A stretch of 64,000 bases of DNA from Lutibacter citreus (lineage in GTDB: Bacteria > Bacteroidota > Bacteroidia > Flavobacteriales > Flavobacteriaceae), in assembly GCF_003260195.1 (NCBI RefSeq), contig NZ_QEIH01000009.1, positions 143,497 to 207,496 of the forward strand, written 5' to 3'. Position 1 is the first letter of the stretch, and every line of letters begins with the position of its first letter. Below the pieces are notes generated by a model. It had not been told where the DNA came from, did no database searches, and saw only the letters and a list, made by a program, of their open reading frames with translations. Both the position numbers and the translations under genes were made by a program. Shown in pieces: positions 25,040-35,027 of the stretch.

Positions 25040-25726
25040 TTAATTACAAGCTTTCCAGATAACTTCATTTGGAGTTGGAGCAGTAATATTAATTTCTTCT
25101 TTAGTTACAGGGTGAATAAAGTTTATTTTACGAGCGTGTAAATGAATACTCGCATCTTTATTACTTCTGTTAAAACCATATTTTAAATCACCTTTAATAG
25201 GAGAACCAATTGCTGATAATTGACAACGTATTTGATGATGTCTCCCAGTTTCTAAATCAACTTCTAAAAGGTGGTAATTATCTAAAGATTTAATTGTTTT
25301 ATAATGAAGTATTGCTTTTTTACTTCCTTCAATTTCAGAAGAATAAGAAGTGGATTTGTTGTTCTTAGGATTTTTTCTTAAATACCCAATAAGTGTATCT
25401 TCAGTTTTTAATGGTTTGTTTTTTACAACAGCCCAATAGGTTTTATTTACAGTTTTATCACGCAACATTTTATTGAAGCGTTCTAAAGCTTTTGAAGTTT
25501 TTGCAAATACAATTATTCCTGTAGTTGGTCTGTCTAATCGGTGTACAACACCTAAAAAAACATTACCAGGTTTATCGTATTTTTCTTTAATATATTCTTT
25601 AACAATGTCACTTAATGGTTTGTCTCCGGTTTTATCGCCTTGTACAATATCTCCAGATTTTTTATTGACAATTATTAAATGGTTGTCTTCAAATAAAACT
25701 TCTAAATTTTGTTTGGTTGAAGCCAT
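25040..25726 (-). CDS. RluA-family pseudouridine synthase
   Basis: 228 residues, converting uridine to pseudouridine in rRNA or tRNA. The catalytic aspartate is D65 in VHRLDRPTTG, and the LEVDLETGRHHQIRCQL segment (about 153-169) is typical of the family. There is no N-terminal S4 domain, so it resembles the short RluA/TruC-like group; the exact target base cannot be assigned. It is 1 nt from the EngB gene on the same strand. Confidence 0.9.
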   Translation of the reverse strand: MASTKQNLEVLFEDNHLIIVNKKSGDIVQGDKTGDKPLSDIVKEYIKEKYDKPGNVFLGVVHRLDRPTTGIIVFAKTSKALERFNKMLRDKTVNKTYWAVVKNKPLKTEDTLIGYLRKNPKNNKSTSYSSEIEGSKKAILHYKTIKSLDNYHLLEVDLETGRHHQIRCQLSAIGSPIKGDLKYGFNRSNKDASIHLHARKINFIHPVTKEEINITAPTPNEVIWKACN

Positions 25727-25727
25727 T

Positions 25728-26339
25728 TTAAAGATTTTTATCCAATCCGTTGTTTATTTCTTCAATGTAATTAAGTAATTCTTCTTTTCCGTTTGATGAA
25801 GTTGCTGAAGTAATAAAATAAGGAGGCATTTCTTGCCAAATAGTGCTTGTCATTTTTTTAACATAGCTTTCAATATTTCTATTTAATTCAGAAAGTTTAA
25901 GTTTATCAGATTTTGTAAAAACAATACTAAAAGGGATTTCACTTTCACCTAAAAACTCCATAAATTCTAAGTCTACTTTTTGCGGCTCATGACGGCAATC
26001 AATTAACACAAAAGAACATATAAGTTGCTCTCGTTGAAGGAAGTAGTTTTTTATAAAACTTTGGAAGGTTCTTTTTACACTTTTAGAAACTTTTGCATAT
26101 CCATAACCAGGTAAATCAACTAAAAACCAATTATTGTTAATTTTAAAGTGATTAATAAGTTGTGTTTTTCCAGGTCTTCCTGAAGTTTTAGCTAACTTAT
26201 TTTGTCCTGTTAGCATGTTTATAAGTGATGATTTACCAACGTTAGACCTTCCAATAAATGCATATTCAGGAAGTCTTTCCTTTGGGCATTTTGAAACGTC
26301 AGAATTGCTAATTACAAAACTGGCTGTATTTATCTTCAT
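25728..26339 (-). CDS. engB: Ribosome-biogenesis GTPase EngB/YsxC
   Basis: 203 residues of the TRAFAC GTPase class needed for 50S assembly. G1 [10 protein letters not shown] is at 30-39, G3 DLPGYG near 75, G4 TKSD near 142; the N-terminus [18 protein letters not shown] fits the family. It lies between the hydrolase gene (3 nt upstream) and the pseudouridine synthase gene (1 nt downstream), forming a small minus-strand operon divergent from the dcw cluster. Confidence 0.95.
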   Translation of the reverse strand: MKINTASFVISNSDVSKCPKERLPEYAFIGRSNVGKSSLINMLTGQNKLAKTSGRPGKTQLINHFKINNNWFLVDLPGYGYAKVSKSVKRTFQSFIKNYFLQREQLICSFVLIDCRHEPQKVDLEFMEFLGESEIPFSIVFTKSDKLKLSELNRNIESYVKKMTSTIWQEMPPYFITSATSSNGKEELLNYIEEINNGLDKNL

Positions 26340-26342
26340 TTT

Positions 26343-27107
26343 TTAAATATTTCGCTCTTTTAGCCAATTTTCAAGAATTTTATTGAATTCTTCGGGATGT
26401 TCCATCATTGGTACATGTCCACATTTGTCAATCCAATATAATTTTGCGTCTGGTAAAAGTTTTTCAAAGTCAACAGCTACTTCTGGTGGAGTCACTGAAT
26501 CGTTTTTTCCCCAAATAATACATGCTGGAGTATTCATGTCTGCCAAATCTTTTGCCATATTATGTCTTATAGCGCTTTTAGCTATGGCTAAAGTTCTTAT
26601 AGTTTTATGCCTATTATTTACAGTGCTAAATACTTCATCAACCATTTCTTTTGAAGCTACCGACGGATCATAAAAAACATCTTGTGTTTTATTTTCAATA
26701 TATTCATAATTGCTACGTTTTGGGAACGTATCTCCCATAGATTTTTCATACAAACCAGAACTTCCGGCTAGTACTAATCCTGCAACGTTTTTTAAGTTTT
26801 GTTTTGTAAAATACAACGCTATATGGCCACCTAAAGAGTTTCCAAGAAGAATTGCTTTCTCAATTTTTTTAAACTCCATAAATTCCTTTAAAAACTTAGC
26901 TAAATTTTTAACATTCGTTTTTAAAAGCGGTAATGTATAAATTGGTAATTCAGGCATTAATACTTTGTATCCATTTTTTGAAAAATGGTCAAAAACACTT
27001 TCAAAATTACTTAGAGTTCCCATTAGGCCATGAAGTACAATTATTGGTTGTCCTTCACCAGCTTCAACGTAACTGAATTTCCCTTCTTTTTTAAGATTGC
27101 TACTCAT
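26343..27107 (-). CDS. Alpha/beta hydrolase
   Basis: 254 residues. Oxyanion motif HGLMG at 26-30, nucleophile S91 in GNSLGG, acid in WGKNDSVTPP (about 200) and histidine in CGHVPMMEHP (about 232) give a complete Ser-Asp-His triad. No signal peptide. The substrate is unknown; relatives include C-C bond hydrolases, esterases and lipases. It is a regular neighbour of the division cluster and is divergent from mraZ. Confidence 0.85.
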   Translation of the reverse strand: MSSNLKKEGKFSYVEAGEGQPIIVLHGLMGTLSNFESVFDHFSKNGYKVLMPELPIYTLPLLKTNVKNLAKFLKEFMEFKKIEKAILLGNSLGGHIALYFTKQNLKNVAGLVLAGSSGLYEKSMGDTFPKRSNYEYIENKTQDVFYDPSVASKEMVDEVFSTVNNRHKTIRTLAIAKSAIRHNMAKDLADMNTPACIIWGKNDSVTPPEVAVDFEKLLPDAKLYWIDKCGHVPMMEHPEEFNKILENWLKERNI

Positions 27108-27255
27108 TAATTCTCAGATTTAAAGCTTACTGCAAAGGTAGCTTTTTTTTCTAAAATATGGCTTTTTTATCAAGGAGAGGATTTAATTATTTAAAAACCT
27201 GAATTTCAAAAAAATAGCTTTGGAATGGTATGATGTGGTAAAAGTTATCAACAAA

Positions 27256-27298
27256 GTGGGTAAAAGTGGAAAAAAGTGGGAAAAAATTTATATTTTTG
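27256..27298 (+). promoter_or_regulatory. dcw promoter with MraZ-type boxes
   Basis: Three GTGG(G/A) boxes at 27256-27260, 27266-27270 and 27276-27280 repeat with a 10-nt period, as described for MraZ (TGGG-repeat) operators; a fourth degenerate GTGGT lies at 27235-27239. Just downstream, TATTTTTG at 27291-27298 matches the -7 consensus TAnnTTTG exactly. The boxes occupy the -33 region, so bound MraZ would block RNA polymerase and autorepress. The start codon is at 27318. Confidence 0.7.
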
Positions 27299-27317
27299 AA
27301 TTCAGACATAATCTATC

Positions 27318-27794
27318 GTGATAAACTTAACAGGGACATATGAAGGTAAGGCAGATGCTAAGGGTAGGCTGCTGCTAGCAGCTGCTTTAAAGAAGCAACT
27401 GGCTCCTGTTTTGCAAGATGGTTTTGTGCTGAAACGTTCCGTATTTCAGCAGTGTTTGGAGTTGTATCCGATGGCTGAATGGAATATTCTGATGGCAAAA
27501 GTAAACAAGTTGAATAGATTTGTTAAGAAGAATAATGATTTTATCAGAAGGTTTACAGCAGGTGTAAAGGTTGTTGAATTAGATGCTTCAGGTAGGTTAT
27601 TAATACCTAAAGATTTACAAGGGTTTGCAGAAATTACAAAAAATGTTGTTTTGGCTTCTAGTGTAAATATAATTGAGGTTTGGGATAAAGAAAAGTATGA
27701 GAATGTAATTAATGATTTAACCGTTGATTTTGCCGATTTAGCTGAAGATGTAATGGGAAATGAAACAGAAATAGATATAGATGGACTATCATAA
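27318..27794 (+). CDS. mraZ: Transcriptional regulator MraZ
   Basis: 158 residues, first gene of the dcw cluster; start is GTG at 27318, as no ATG precedes the conserved GTYEGKADAKGRLLLAAALK. Two AbrB-like half-domains carry the DxxGR motif: DAKGR (13-17) and DASGR (about 93-97). MraZ forms a ring-shaped DNA-binding oligomer and represses its own operon; the matching boxes lie upstream. It overlaps rsmH by 14 nt. Confidence 0.94.
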   Translation: MINLTGTYEGKADAKGRLLLAAALKKQLAPVLQDGFVLKRSVFQQCLELYPMAEWNILMAKVNKLNRFVKKNNDFIRRFTAGVKVVELDASGRLLIPKDLQGFAEITKNVVLASSVNIIEVWDKEKYENVINDLTVDFADLAEDVMGNETEIDIDGLS

Positions 27795-28677
27795 TCCGGT
27801 ATTGTTGAAAGAAAGTGTAGATGGTTTAAATATTAAACCTGACGGCGTATATGTGGATGTTACGTTTGGAGGCGGAGGTCACTCGCGAGAAATATTAAGT
27901 AGGCTTGGAGAGAAGGGTAAATTATTTGCTTTTGATCAAGATGAAGATGCGCAACGAAATAAGATAGATGATTTGAGGTTTACGTTAATTCCGCAAAATT
28001 TCAGATTTATAAAAAGATACTTGAGGTTTTATGGAATTAAAAAAGTTGATGGTGTTTTAGCTGATTTAGGAGTCTCTTCTCATCAATTTGATGAGGCTGA
28101 AAGAGGTTTTTCTACGCGTTTTGATGCTGATTTAGATATGAGAATGAATCAGGCGGGTGAATTATCTGCTTATGAAGTTATTAATAAATATGATGAAGCG
28201 CAGATTAGTAGTGTGTTGTTTCAATATGGTGAATTAAGAAATTCTAGAGCAATTGCAAGTAAAATTGTAGAGGCCCGTTCTGAAAAGAAAATTAAAACGA
28301 GCTTTCAATTAAAAGAAGTTTTAAGTGAGTTTGTTCCGAAAGCGGTTGAGCATAAAATTTTAGCTCAAATATTTCAGGCTATTCGAATTGAGGTGAATCA
28401 GGAGATTGAAGTGTTAAAAGAGTTTTTGCAACAAATTCCAGAACTGCTACTTGATAATGGAAGGTTAAGTGTTATTTCATATCACTCCTTAGAAGATAGG
28501 CTTGTGAAAAGGTTTATAAGAAATGGTTTGTTTGAAGGGGAGCCTGAAAAAGATATGTTTGGTAATGTAGATGTGCCAATGAAGAAGGTTGAGAAATTAA
28601 TAGTTCCTAATTCGTCTGAAATTAAAATAAATAATAGAGCGCGAAGTGCTAAATTAAGAATAGCAACAATAGTTTAA
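27781..28677 (+). CDS. rsmH: 16S rRNA (cytosine-1402-N4)-methyltransferase RsmH (MraW)
   Basis: 298 residues; SAM-dependent methyltransferase acting on C1402 of 16S rRNA. NPVLLKESVDGL at 5-16 and the SAM motif VDVTFGGGGHS near 22-32 are typical, and VISYHSLEDRLVKRF (about 237) matches the family's second signature. It begins within mraZ and its stop overlaps the FtsL-like start (TAATG), so the three are translationally coupled. Confidence 0.96.
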   Translation: MDYHNPVLLKESVDGLNIKPDGVYVDVTFGGGGHSREILSRLGEKGKLFAFDQDEDAQRNKIDDLRFTLIPQNFRFIKRYLRFYGIKKVDGVLADLGVSSHQFDEAERGFSTRFDADLDMRMNQAGELSAYEVINKYDEAQISSVLFQYGELRNSRAIASKIVEARSEKKIKTSFQLKEVLSEFVPKAVEHKILAQIFQAIRIEVNQEIEVLKEFLQQIPELLLDNGRLSVISYHSLEDRLVKRFIRNGLFEGEPEKDMFGNVDVPMKKVEKLIVPNSSEIKINNRARSAKLRIATIV

Positions 28678-29003
28678 TGTCTGTAAAATCTAGTATATAT
28701 AATTTTTTAAAGGGAGAGTTTCTAATAAGTAAAGATTCTTTTAAGAATTGGAAATTTATATTATTCATTGTTGGTTTAATGTTAATGATGATTGCAAGTT
28801 CACATAGCTCAGATAAAAAGGTTATGGAAATTGCAAGGTTAAATAAAGATTTAAAAGAGTTGAGGGCTGAATTTTTAGATACACGGTCCATATCTATGGA
28901 AATGAGGTTGGAATCAACAATAAGGAAAAAGGTGTTAGAATCAGGTATTAAGCCAAGTGAGAAACCACCGCAAGTAATAAGGGTAGTAACAGGAAAAAAA
29001 TAA
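28677..29003 (+). CDS. ftsL: FtsL-like division protein
   Basis: 108 residues: short cytoplasmic part, one membrane helix (about 25-41, WKFILFIVGLMLMMIA), then a periplasmic helix rich in heptad-like Leu/Glu/Lys (MEIARLNKDLKELRAEF) expected to form a coiled coil. Sequence similarity to E. coli FtsL is low, as always, but size, topology and position between rsmH and the division PBP identify it. It would recruit FtsQ and the FtsW-FtsI synthase to midcell. Confidence 0.82.
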   Translation: MSVKSSIYNFLKGEFLISKDSFKNWKFILFIVGLMLMMIASSHSSDKKVMEIARLNKDLKELRAEFLDTRSISMEMRLESTIRKKVLESGIKPSEKPPQVIRVVTGKK

Positions 29004-29009
29004 AAGAAA

Positions 29010-31001
29010 TTGGGAGTAACAAAAAAAGGCATATTAAATAAGTTGTACGTAGTATTTGCGTTCATTCTGCTTTTTTTGGTGGCAATAGTTGTAAGGTTGT
29101 CTGAAATTCAATTTTCTGAAGGTGATAAGTATAGAGAGCTTTCAGAAAAATTGACACTTAGAAATGATACAATTTATGCTAATAGAGGAAGTGTTTTTGC
29201 TTCTGACGGTAGTTTGTTAGCTACCTCTATGTCTCAATATGAAATAAGAATGGATGCTTATACTGTAAATGGTGAGGTGTTTGAGAAAAATATTAGAGCA
29301 TTATCAGCGAGTTTGGCTAAAATGTTAGGGAATTCAACAACTTACTGGGAACGAAAAATAAGGAAAGCAAGAAATTCTAAAAATAGATACTTATTTATTG
29401 CTCGAAAACTAGGTTATACAGATTTTGTAAAAATTAAAAGTTTTCCAATTTTTAATTTAGGAATGTATAAAGGGGGTTTTATAGCTGAGCAATCAACAGT
29501 AAGAGCGCATCCTTTAGGTAAAGTTGCTCAAAGAACAATTGGTTACGATGATTATAGAGGTGCTCCAGGAATTGAAGGAGCGTATAAAAAATACTTGATC
29601 GGTAAAAATGGTTTCAGATTGAAACAAAAAATAGCAAAAGGTCAATGGAAGCCAATTAACGATAGAAATGAAAAAGAGCCAATTAACGGTAAAGATATTG
29701 TAACAACTATTGATGTGAATATTCAAGATATAGCCCATCATTCTTTATTAAGACAGTTGGAGCATTATGAGGCTGAACATGGTTGTGTAGTAGTAATGGA
29801 AACTAATACTGGTGAAATTAAAGCAATTTCAAATTTAGGAAGGGGTACTTCAGGTAAATATTACGAAAAACGAAATTATGCAGTTTATGAATCACATGAG
29901 CCAGGATCTGCATTTAAACTAATGTCTATGGTTGTTGCTTTAGAGTCTGGAGCAATTGATACAAGCACAGTTGTAGATACGGGTAAAGGAAGGTATAGAT
30001 TGTACGGAAGGTATATTAATGATTCTAAACGCGGTGGTTTTGGAAAAATATCAGCAGCAAGAGCGTTAGAGGTGTCTTCTAATATTGGATTTGCAAGATT
30101 AATTGAAGAAAATTTCGGAAAAAAACCAGAGAAGTTCATTAATGCATTGTATAAAATGAATTTGAATCAAAAATTAGGTCTACCAATTAAAGGTGAAGGA
30201 GCTCCGTTAATTCCAAGTCCTGGACATGAATTATGGAGTAAAAATGCATTGCCGTCTATTGCTTATGGTTATAATTTAAAACTAACACCGTTACAAACTT
30301 TAACTTTTTATAATGCTATTGCTAATGGTGGCGAGATGGTTAGACCAAGGTTTGTAAAAGAAATACGTTCATGGGATAAACATGTAGAGTCTTTTGAAAA
30401 AGAAGTAATAAATGAGGCAATATGTTCAAAAAAGACCATTGGTGAAATTAGAGAGATTCTAAAAAATGTAGTTAAAAGAGGAACTGGGAAAAAATTGTAT
30501 TCAGAAGATTTTTCAATGGCGGGTAAAACGGGTACAGCACGTGTTGATTATGGAGATTATGCAAAATGGTTAAAAGATAAAAAATATATCTCTTCATTTA
30601 CAGGTTATTTCCCTGCTGAAAACCCAAAGTATTCGTGCATTGTAGTTATTCATAAACCAAATAATAAAAAAGGGTTTTATGGTGCTGATGTTTCTGGTCC
30701 TGTTTTTAAAGATATTGCTCAAAAAATATATTCCACAAATCATATTATAAATAAGATAAACAATATAACGCCAGATTTTAAAAGTGTTAAATCGAGTTTT
30801 GAAAAATATTATACGATTTCTAATAAGGAATTAAAATTAATTCCAAATGTAAAAGGAATGGCTGCTATGGATGCAATTTCTTTACTTGAAAATTTAGGAC
30901 TAAAAGTTAATTTTTCAGGAGTAGGAAAAGTAATAGGTCAATCACTAAAAGTGGGGCAAAAAATAGTTAAAGGATCAACAATTACAATAAAATTATCATA
31001 G
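29010..31001 (+). CDS. ftsI: Division-specific penicillin-binding protein with PASTA domain
   Basis: 663 residues. Start is TTG at 29010. One N-terminal membrane helix (about 11-30), a PBP dimerisation domain, and a class B transpeptidase domain with S300-x-x-K303 (EPGSAFK), the SSN triad element near 354 and KTGTA starting K506. A single C-terminal PASTA domain follows (about 608-663, LIPNVKGMAAMDAISLLE), as in SpoVD/Pbp2x-type proteins and unlike E. coli FtsI. Septal cross-linking of peptidoglycan together with FtsW. Confidence 0.95.
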   Translation: MGVTKKGILNKLYVVFAFILLFLVAIVVRLSEIQFSEGDKYRELSEKLTLRNDTIYANRGSVFASDGSLLATSMSQYEIRMDAYTVNGEVFEKNIRALSASLAKMLGNSTTYWERKIRKARNSKNRYLFIARKLGYTDFVKIKSFPIFNLGMYKGGFIAEQSTVRAHPLGKVAQRTIGYDDYRGAPGIEGAYKKYLIGKNGFRLKQKIAKGQWKPINDRNEKEPINGKDIVTTIDVNIQDIAHHSLLRQLEHYEAEHGCVVVMETNTGEIKAISNLGRGTSGKYYEKRNYAVYESHEPGSAFKLMSMVVALESGAIDTSTVVDTGKGRYRLYGRYINDSKRGGFGKISAARALEVSSNIGFARLIEENFGKKPEKFINALYKMNLNQKLGLPIKGEGAPLIPSPGHELWSKNALPSIAYGYNLKLTPLQTLTFYNAIANGGEMVRPRFVKEIRSWDKHVESFEKEVINEAICSKKTIGEIREILKNVVKRGTGKKLYSEDFSMAGKTGTARVDYGDYAKWLKDKKYISSFTGYFPAENPKYSCIVVIHKPNNKKGFYGADVSGPVFKDIAQKIYSTNHIINKINNITPDFKSVKSSFEKYYTISNKELKLIPNVKGMAAMDAISLLENLGLKVNFSGVGKVIGQSLKVGQKIVKGSTITIKLS

Positions 31002-32465
31002 TTGAAAATAGTTAAAGACATATTATATAAGGTTTCAATTAAAGCTGTTCACGGTAGCACTAGTGTGGGGTTTAATGAGATTCAGTTCAATTCTAGAAAG
31101 GTTGGGGAAAACGATATGTTTGTTGCTCAAAAAGGAGTTGTTTTTGATGGGCATAAATTTATTGATAAAGCTATTGAATTAGGAGCTAAAGTTATTGTAT
31201 GTGAAGATTTACCTAAAAATATAAACTCAGAGTTAGTTTATATTAAGGTGAATGATTCTAATGAGGCATTGGCAATAATGGCGGCTAATTTTTATGATAA
31301 TCCGTCTAGTAAATTAAAGCTTGTTGGAGTTACAGGGACAAACGGAAAGACAACTGTTGCAACGTTACTTTATAATTTATTTCAAAGTGCTGGCTATAAA
31401 ACAGGGTTACTTTCAACAGTAAAAGTATTGGTTGATAAGCAAGAGTATGCAGCTACACATACTACACCAAATTCATTAGCTATAAATAACTATTTAAATG
31501 AGATGGTTGAAGCTGGTGTAGATTTTTGTTTTATGGAAGTTAGTTCTCATGGAATACATCAGAAAAGAACAGAAGGATTACAATTTGATGGGGGTGTGTT
31601 TACAAACTTAACCCACGACCATCTTGATTATCATAAAACGTTTAAAGAATATAGAGATGTAAAAAAAATGTTTTTTGATACAATGTCAAAAAATGCGTTT
31701 GCATTGGTGAATATTGATGATAAGAACGGGGCGGTAATGCTTCAAAATACTACGGCTAAAAAGTATACATATGCTCAAAAAACAATGGCCGATTTTAAAG
31801 TGAAAATTCTTGAAAGTCAGTTTACAGGGTTGTTGTTAACCATAAATGAGAATGAAGTTTGGGCAAAACTTATTGGAAGTTTTAATGCCTATAATTTAGT
31901 TGCTGTTTATGGAGTTTCTCAACTTTTAGGAATGGAATCAATTGAATCTTTAAGAATTATAAGTGAATTAGAAAATGTAAGTGGAAGATTTCAACATTTT
32001 ATTTCTGAAGATGGCGTAACAGCAATTATTGATTATGCACATACACCAGATGCTTTAAAAAATGTATTGGAAACAATAAATGATATTAGAACAGGAAACG
32101 AAGAAATTATTACAGTTGTAGGATGTGGTGGAGATAGAGATAAAACAAAACGTCCTATTATGGGGCGAATAGCATCTCAACTAAGTACTCAGGTTATTTT
32201 TACTTCAGACAATCCAAGAAGTGAGGATGCGCAATCAATTTTAGATGAAATTGAATTAGGTGTTGAACCTCAAAATTATAGAAAGACACTAACTATTTTA
32301 GATAGAGAACAAGCAATTAAAACGGCTACAAAACTTGCTAAAAAAGGAGATATTATTTTAATCGCTGGAAAAGGACATGAAACTTATCAAGAGGTGAATG
32401 GAGTTCGTACTCATTTTAACGATTTTGAGAAGGTATCACAATATTTAAACGCTATAGAAAATTAA
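31002..32465 (+). CDS. murE: UDP-MurNAc-L-Ala-D-Glu:amino acid ligase (MurE)
   Basis: Adds the third stem-peptide residue, normally meso-diaminopimelate in this phylum. 487 residues; TTG start immediately after the PBP stop. The ATP P-loop GTNGKTT is at about 111-117. The substrate-specificity region reads TSDNPRSEDAQSI (about 404), and the DNPR motif is the usual sign of a diaminopimelate-adding MurE rather than a lysine-adding one. Confidence 0.95.
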   Translation: MKIVKDILYKVSIKAVHGSTSVGFNEIQFNSRKVGENDMFVAQKGVVFDGHKFIDKAIELGAKVIVCEDLPKNINSELVYIKVNDSNEALAIMAANFYDNPSSKLKLVGVTGTNGKTTVATLLYNLFQSAGYKTGLLSTVKVLVDKQEYAATHTTPNSLAINNYLNEMVEAGVDFCFMEVSSHGIHQKRTEGLQFDGGVFTNLTHDHLDYHKTFKEYRDVKKMFFDTMSKNAFALVNIDDKNGAVMLQNTTAKKYTYAQKTMADFKVKILESQFTGLLLTINENEVWAKLIGSFNAYNLVAVYGVSQLLGMESIESLRIISELENVSGRFQHFISEDGVTAIIDYAHTPDALKNVLETINDIRTGNEEIITVVGCGGDRDKTKRPIMGRIASQLSTQVIFTSDNPRSEDAQSILDEIELGVEPQNYRKTLTILDREQAIKTATKLAKKGDIILIAGKGHETYQEVNGVRTHFNDFEKVSQYLNAIEN

Positions 32466-32468
32466 GAG

Positions 32469-33695
32469 ATGTTATATTATTTGTTTGAATTTTTAGGTAA
32501 ACAATACGATTTAATTGGAGCAGGCTTGTTTCAATATATTACGTTTCGTTCTGCATTGGCATTTATTTTGTCGTTGCTATTTTCTACAATTTATGGTAAA
32601 CAAATAATTAATTATTTACAACGTAAACAAGTTGGAGAATCTATAAGAGATCTTGGGCTTGATGGTCAAGTGGAAAAAGCAGGAACTCCAACAATGGGAG
32701 GTGTTATAATAATACTTGCAACATTAATACCTGTGTTGTTATTGTCAAAATTAGATAATGTTTACATTATAATATTAATGGTTACAACCTTGTGGATGGG
32801 AACTATTGGTTTTCTTGATGATTATATAAAAGTTTTTAGAAGAAATAAAGAAGGATTAAAAGGGCGTTTCAAAGTTTTAGGTCAGGTTACTTTAGGTTTG
32901 TTTGTTGGAGCAATGTTGTTCTTTCATCCAGATGTAACAATGAAAGAAAAACTACCAAAGAAATTTCAATATGAAACTGAGGCTGGTATTCCGGTATTAT
33001 TTGGAGACGCAATTAAATCAACTAAAACAACAATTCCATTTTTAAAAAATAACGAATTAGATTATGCTGTTGCTTTTGATTGGATAGGTGATGGACTTAG
33101 AGATTACGCTTGGTTATTATTTATTCCAGTAGTAATTTTTATTATTACAGCTGTTTCAAACGGAGCAAATTTAACTGATGGGATTGATGGTTTAGCAGCA
33201 GGAACTTCAGCTATAATTGTGCTAACCTTAGGGATATTTGCTTGGGTTTCAGGGAATATAATTTTTGCAGATTATTTAGATGTAATGTATATACCAAACT
33301 CTGGAGAAATGACGATTTTTATTGCTGCTTTTGTAGGTGCGCTCGTAGGTTTTTTATGGTATAATACATATCCTGCTCAGGTTTTTATGGGAGATACTGG
33401 GAGTTTAACAATTGGAGGGATAATAGCAGTATTGGCAATTTCGGTTCGTAAAGAATTATTAATTCCAATTCTAGCAGGAATATTTTTAATTGAAAATTTA
33501 TCGGTAGTCCTTCAAGTAGGATTTTTTAAATATACTAAGAAAAAATATGGTGAAGGAAGACGGATTTTTAAAATGTCTCCTTTGCATCATCATTACCAAA
33601 AAATGGGTTATCACGAAAGTAAAATTGTAACAAGATTTTGGATTGTTGGAATTATGTTAGCGGTATTAACAATAGTAACATTAAAGTTGAGGTAA
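32469..33695 (+). CDS. mraY: Phospho-MurNAc-pentapeptide translocase
   Basis: 408 residues, polytopic membrane enzyme that links phospho-MurNAc-pentapeptide to undecaprenyl phosphate to form lipid I. Catalytic aspartates lie in GFLDDYIKV (about 115) and [12 protein letters not shown] (about 236); MSPLHHHYQ near 365 is the conserved histidine loop. The segment at about 165-195 ([17 protein letters not shown]) is a periplasmic insertion longer than in E. coli MraY (360), as usual for Bacteroidetes. Confidence 0.95.
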   Translation: MLYYLFEFLGKQYDLIGAGLFQYITFRSALAFILSLLFSTIYGKQIINYLQRKQVGESIRDLGLDGQVEKAGTPTMGGVIIILATLIPVLLLSKLDNVYIIILMVTTLWMGTIGFLDDYIKVFRRNKEGLKGRFKVLGQVTLGLFVGAMLFFHPDVTMKEKLPKKFQYETEAGIPVLFGDAIKSTKTTIPFLKNNELDYAVAFDWIGDGLRDYAWLLFIPVVIFIITAVSNGANLTDGIDGLAAGTSAIIVLTLGIFAWVSGNIIFADYLDVMYIPNSGEMTIFIAAFVGALVGFLWYNTYPAQVFMGDTGSLTIGGIIAVLAISVRKELLIPILAGIFLIENLSVVLQVGFFKYTKKKYGEGRRIFKMSPLHHHYQKMGYHESKIVTRFWIVGIMLAVLTIVTLKLR

Positions 33696-35027
33696 ATGAA
33701 ACTAGTTGTACTTGGAGCGGGAGAAAGTGGTGTAGGAACCGCTATTTTGGGAAAACAAAAAGGGTTTGAAGTTTTTGTTTCAGATAAAGGTGCAATTGCT
33801 GAAAAATATAAAAAAGTTCTTTTAAATAATAATATTTCTTTTGAAGAAGGAAAACACACACTTGTTGAAATTTTTAATGCAGATGTGGTGATGAAAAGTC
33901 CTGGAATACCTGATGACGTTTCAATGATTATTGATTTGAAACAAAGAGGAATTCAGGTGATATCAGAAATTGAATTTGCTTCAAAATATACCAATGGTTT
34001 GATTGTGGGGATAACTGGTTCAAACGGAAAAACTACAACAACAATGTTGGTAAATCATATTTTGAAAAAAGCGGGTTTAAATGTTGGAATGGGAGGAAAT
34101 ATTGGAGAAAGTTTTGCTGAGCAGGTGGCAGAAAATAATTTTAAGATCCATGTATTGGAGTTGAGTAGTTTTCAACTAGATGGAATTGAAAAATTTGCGC
34201 CGCATATAGCAATAATTACAAACATTTCTCCAGATCATTTGGATAGGTATAAATATAAGTATAAAAACTATATCAATTCAAAATTTAGGGTAACTGAAAA
34301 TCAAACTGAAAATGATTTTTTGATTTATGATTATGATGATGTAGAAATAGCAAAATGGTTAAGTGAAAATAAAGTTAAAGCAACGCTATTGCCTTTTTCG
34401 TTGACAGAGGAATTGAAGCAAGGAGTATTTATAAAAGACAATAGCATAATAATAAAATATAAAACCGAAGATAAAATAATGGGTATATCAACATTAGCCT
34501 TAAAAGGTAAGCACAATACGAAAAATGCTATGGCAGCGGCTATGACTGCTTCGTTATTAAAAGTGAGAAACAACTCAATTAGAGAAAGTCTTGAGGATTT
34601 TGAAGGTGCAGAGCATAGACTTGAACCTGTTTTAAAAATAAATGATGTTCATTATATAAACGACTCAAAGGCTACTAATGTAAATGCAACTTATTATGCA
34701 TTAGATAGCGTAAAAACACCTACTGTGTGGATTGTTGGAGGTGTAGATAAAGGAAATGATTATTTAGATTTAATGCCTTTGGTAAGAGAAAAGGTAAAGG
34801 CAATTATTTGCTTAGGAGTTGAAAATCAAAAAATAATACAAACATTTAGCAATGTAGTAGATTTAATAGTTGAAACAGCTGGAGCTGAAGAAGCTGTTAA
34901 AGTAGCTTATAAAATTGCGGAAAAAGGAGATACAGTTTTATTGTCACCTGCTTGTGCAAGTTTTGATTTGTTTGAAAGTTATGAAGATAGAGGTAAACAA
35001 TTTAAAAAAGCAGTTAGAGAACTTTAA
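33696..35027 (+). CDS. murD: UDP-MurNAc-L-alanine:D-glutamate ligase
   Basis: 443 residues. N-terminal UDP-binding motif VVLGAGESGVGTA (3-15), P-loop GITGSNGKTTTT near 105-116, and the central NISPDHLDRY (about 180). The C-terminal domain carries LSPACASFDLFESYEDRGKQF typical of MurD. It starts directly after the mraY stop and ends directly before ftsW. Confidence 0.96.
   Translation: MKLVVLGAGESGVGTAILGKQKGFEVFVSDKGAIAEKYKKVLLNNNISFEEGKHTLVEIFNADVVMKSPGIPDDVSMIIDLKQRGIQVISEIEFASKYTNGLIVGITGSNGKTTTTMLVNHILKKAGLNVGMGGNIGESFAEQVAENNFKIHVLELSSFQLDGIEKFAPHIAIITNISPDHLDRYKYKYKNYINSKFRVTENQTENDFLIYDYDDVEIAKWLSENKVKATLLPFSLTEELKQGVFIKDNSIIIKYKTEDKIMGISTLALKGKHNTKNAMAAAMTASLLKVRNNSIRESLEDFEGAEHRLEPVLKINDVHYINDSKATNVNATYYALDSVKTPTVWIVGGVDKGNDYLDLMPLVREKVKAIICLGVENQKIIQTFSNVVDLIVETAGAEEAVKVAYKIAEKGDTVLLSPACASFDLFESYEDRGKQFKKAVREL

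Noticed and set aside
28649..29065. 138-codon minus-strand frame opposite ftsL
   Set aside because: It is a shadow of the coding strand in a tight operon; no family features.
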